43,195 nt of DNA from Nocardia sp. (GTDB lineage: Bacteria; Actinomycetota; Actinomycetes; Mycobacteriales; Mycobacteriaceae): the NCBI RefSeq assembly GCF_025465275.1, contig NZ_JAODNK010000003.1:1-43195 (forward strand), written 5' to 3'. The notes beneath the pieces are model-generated. The model ran no database searches and had not been told where the DNA came from. It was given only the letters and a program-made list of their open reading frames with translations. Made by a program: the position numbers and the translations under genes. Below, one piece after another: positions 41,404 to 43,195 of the stretch. Numbering within the stretch: the first letter of the stretch is position 1; each line of letters starts with the position of its first letter.

Positions 41404-42408
41404 ATGACAGGACCGACCATGGAGGACGTCGCCGCCCGAGCGGGTGTCTCCCGCGCACTGGTCTCACTGGTCATGCGCAATTCCCCCAAGGTGAGCGAGC
41501 ATCGCCGGCGTGCGGTGCTGCAGGCCGCGCAGGATCTCGGGTATCAGCCGCACCTCATGGCCCGGTCACTGGCCAGCCGCACCTCGAACATTGTCGGCGT
41601 CATGGTGTCCGATCTGCGCAATGCCTTCTTCGCCGATGTGGTGGAGGGTATGGACGAGGCCGCGCAGGACAATGGTCTCGAACTCATTCTCACCACCGGG
41701 CGGCGCAGCGCGGAGCGGGAAGGCACGGCGCTGGCCAGTCTGCTGGCGTTCCGGCCGGGCGGGATCATCCTGCTCTCACCGGTACTGCCGACCTCCTCGA
41801 TTCGCGATGCGGCACAACGGTGTCCGATGGTGCTGGTATCGCGCGGATCCAGCATTCCCGAGGTGGACACCGTCAATGACGATGGCGAACTGGGGGCCGC
41901 GCTCGCGGTTGATCACCTGGTCGCACTGGGGCATCGGCGGATCGTGCATCTGGACGGCGGCGGCGCCTTCACCGCCGCACCCCGGCGCCAGGGGTACACC
42001 GCGGCCATGGTCCGGCACGGGCTGGAACCGATGGTCATTGCCAGCGAGCACACCGATGAAGCCGGTGCGGCGGCGGTACGCAGCCTGTTGAATCTCTTCT
42101 CCCCCAGCAACTTTCCCACCGCCCTGATCTGCGGCAATGACTTCAACGCCGTGGGCGCCATGTCCGCACTGACCGAGGCCGGACTGCGGGTGCCCGAGGA
42201 TGTCTCGGTCGTCGGTTACGACAACACCTCGCTGGCGGCACTGCGCCATGTCGCCCTGACCACCATCGACCAGCCCCGCAATCGCATCGGGCAGTTGGCC
42301 GTCGCGGCTCTCACCGAACGATTGCGCGACGGTCGGACCGAACCGGTCCGCCAGCGCCTGGAACCCAGCCTGGTCGTCCGCTCGACCACGGCCGCACCCC
42401 GCGACTGA
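41404..42408 (+). CDS. LacI family transcriptional regulator of the inositol operon
   Basis: A 334-residue LacI protein. The helix-turn-helix at 5-25 reads MEDVAARAGVSRALVSLVM, followed by VSEHRRRAVLQAAQDLGYQPH and the hinge MARSLASRTSN. The effector domain is a periplasmic-binding-like fold with ICGNDFNAVGAMSALTEAGL and VPEDVSVVGYDNTSLAA. It is divergent from the iol operon and upstream of an iolG-like gene. Two AGCGCT palindromes flank the promoter region, so it probably represses both directions and responds to an inositol-derived ligand. The next gene starts 32 bases downstream. Confidence 0.92.
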   Translation: MTGPTMEDVAARAGVSRALVSLVMRNSPKVSEHRRRAVLQAAQDLGYQPHLMARSLASRTSNIVGVMVSDLRNAFFADVVEGMDEAAQDNGLELILTTGRRSAEREGTALASLLAFRPGGIILLSPVLPTSSIRDAAQRCPMVLVSRGSSIPEVDTVNDDGELGAALAVDHLVALGHRRIVHLDGGGAFTAAPRRQGYTAAMVRHGLEPMVIASEHTDEAGAAAVRSLLNLFSPSNFPTALICGNDFNAVGAMSALTEAGLRVPEDVSVVGYDNTSLAALRHVALTTIDQPRNRIGQLAVAALTERLRDGRTEPVRQRLEPSLVVRSTTAAPRD

Positions 42409-42440
42409 CCGGGGACACCACCGATTTCGAAGGAGCACAC

Positions 42441-43195
42441 ATGTCCACGATCAGACTGGGCCTCGCGGGCACCGGCCGTATCGGCAGCTCCCACGCCGAA
42501 ACCCTGACCACCCTGCCCGGCGTCGATGCGGTGATCGTCGCCGATGCCGACGCCGAGCGCGCCCGGGCCACCGCCGACAAACTCGATATCGAATACGCAC
42601 CCGATATCGACGCACTGCTCGCCGCCGGCCTCACCGGGCTGGTGATCACCACGGCCACCGACTCGCATCCCGAGCTCATTACCGCCGCCGTGGATCGCGG
42701 CATCCCCGTCTTCTGCGAAAAGCCTATTGCCGCAGACATTCTCGGCACCCTCGCCGTGGTCGAACGCGTCGCCGGATCGACGGTGCCGGTGCAGATCGGC
42801 TTCCAGCGCCGCTTCGACGCCGGATATCGCGCCGCCCGCGCGGCGGTCGCGTCCGGGGAGCTCGGCTGGGTGCACACGCTGCGCGCCACCACCCTCGATC
42901 CGGCTCCCCCACCGGCGGAATACATTCCGCGCTCGGGCGGGGTATTCCGCGATTGCGGCGTCCACGATTTCGACATCATCCGCTGGGTGACCGGACGGGA
43001 GGTGACCGAGGTATATGCCACCGGTGCCAATCGCGGCGAGCAGATGTTCACCGACGCCGGCGATGTGGATACCGCCGCGGTGATACTGCGCCTGGACGAC
43101 GGTGCGCTGGCGACGGTTTCGCTGAGCCGCTACAACGGGGCCGGATACGACGTGCGACTGGAAGTCCTCGGCTCCCAGGGCAATGCCATTGTGGG
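42441..43195 (+). CDS. iolG: Inositol 2-dehydrogenase (Gfo/Idh/MocA family), 3' end outside the window
   Basis: This frame has no stop before the window edge, giving 251 complete codons and 2 bases. It begins MSTIRLGLAGTGRIGSSHAE with the Rossmann GxGxxG at 10-15. VFCEKPIA contains the catalytic Lys, and FRDCGVHDFDIIRWVTG has the Asp-x3-His pair of the inositol dehydrogenase family. AGGAG lies 6 bases before ATG 42441. It oxidises myo-inositol to 2-keto-myo-inositol with NAD. Being 32 bases after the LacI gene, it is probably co-transcribed with it. Related sugar dehydrogenases look similar, but the locus supports this role. Confidence 0.88.
   Translation, partial: MSTIRLGLAGTGRIGSSHAETLTTLPGVDAVIVADADAERARATADKLDIEYAPDIDALLAAGLTGLVITTATDSHPELITAAVDRGIPVFCEKPIAADILGTLAVVERVAGSTVPVQIGFQRRFDAGYRAARAAVASGELGWVHTLRATTLDPAPPPAEYIPRSGGVFRDCGVHDFDIIRWVTGREVTEVYATGANRGEQMFTDAGDVDTAAVILRLDDGALATVSLSRYNGAGYDVRLEVLGSQGNAIV

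Overview
The window is high-GC DNA carrying dense, short-spaced genes typical of a mycolate actinobacterium. A Nocardia or close relative is the best guess. The reasons are an actinobacterial SAM methyltransferase of the PF04672 type, a large SARP/AfsR regulator, F420/LLM oxidoreductases, a P450, a perfect KstR-type box before a steroid 5-alpha-reductase-family gene, and an actinobacterial inositol cluster. The assignment is by gene content and style only. I see no tRNA, rRNA, CRISPR array, insertion sequence or prophage, and no stretch of 300 bases without a gene.

Layout. 1-6.5 kb: the start of an unknown minus-strand gene, an LLM oxidoreductase, an M50-type membrane protease, a methyltransferase followed by a PAS-GGDEF protein, a steroid 5-alpha-reductase-like membrane enzyme with its KstR box, and a TY-Chap-like hypothetical. 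6.5-11 kb: a cytochrome P450 divergent from a TetR regulator, then a two-gene operon (SDR, FAD oxidoreductase). 11-20 kb: a PLP desulfhydrase/deaminase, a class II sirtuin, the 1134-residue SARP-ATPase regulator, an alpha/beta hydrolase, and a TetR regulator divergent from an ilvD-type dehydratase with two operator palindromes between them.

20-30 kb holds a compact minus-strand catabolic operon: carotenoid-oxygenase-family dioxygenase, LLM monooxygenase, thiolase, acyl-CoA synthetase, SCP2-type thiolase. Just upstream lies a regulator built from two HxlR domains with Cys/His clusters. A 16-base core, nearly identical and embedded in a 21-bp imperfect palindrome, occurs twice: in the operon promoter and at the regulator's own start. 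This is the best candidate here for a poorly described system, namely regulated cleavage of an alkene-type substrate (apocarotenoid, stilbene or similar) followed by CoA activation and thiolysis. A large MFS transporter with an extracytoplasmic domain lies directly upstream and may serve it.

30-32.8 kb: an unrecognised 500-residue protein and a membrane M48 protease, divergently arranged. 32.8-43.2 kb: a myo-inositol catabolic locus. Eight minus-strand genes (iolE-like, ABC binding protein, permease, ATPase, iolC, aldolase, iolB, iolD) overlap or nearly abut. A divergent LacI regulator and the first 251 codons of an iolG-type dehydrogenase follow on the plus strand. Two perfect palindromes with an AGCGCT core lie in the divergent promoter region.

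Convergent gene pairs overlap tail to tail five times. Only the ilvD/thiolase junction has room for obvious terminator hairpins.
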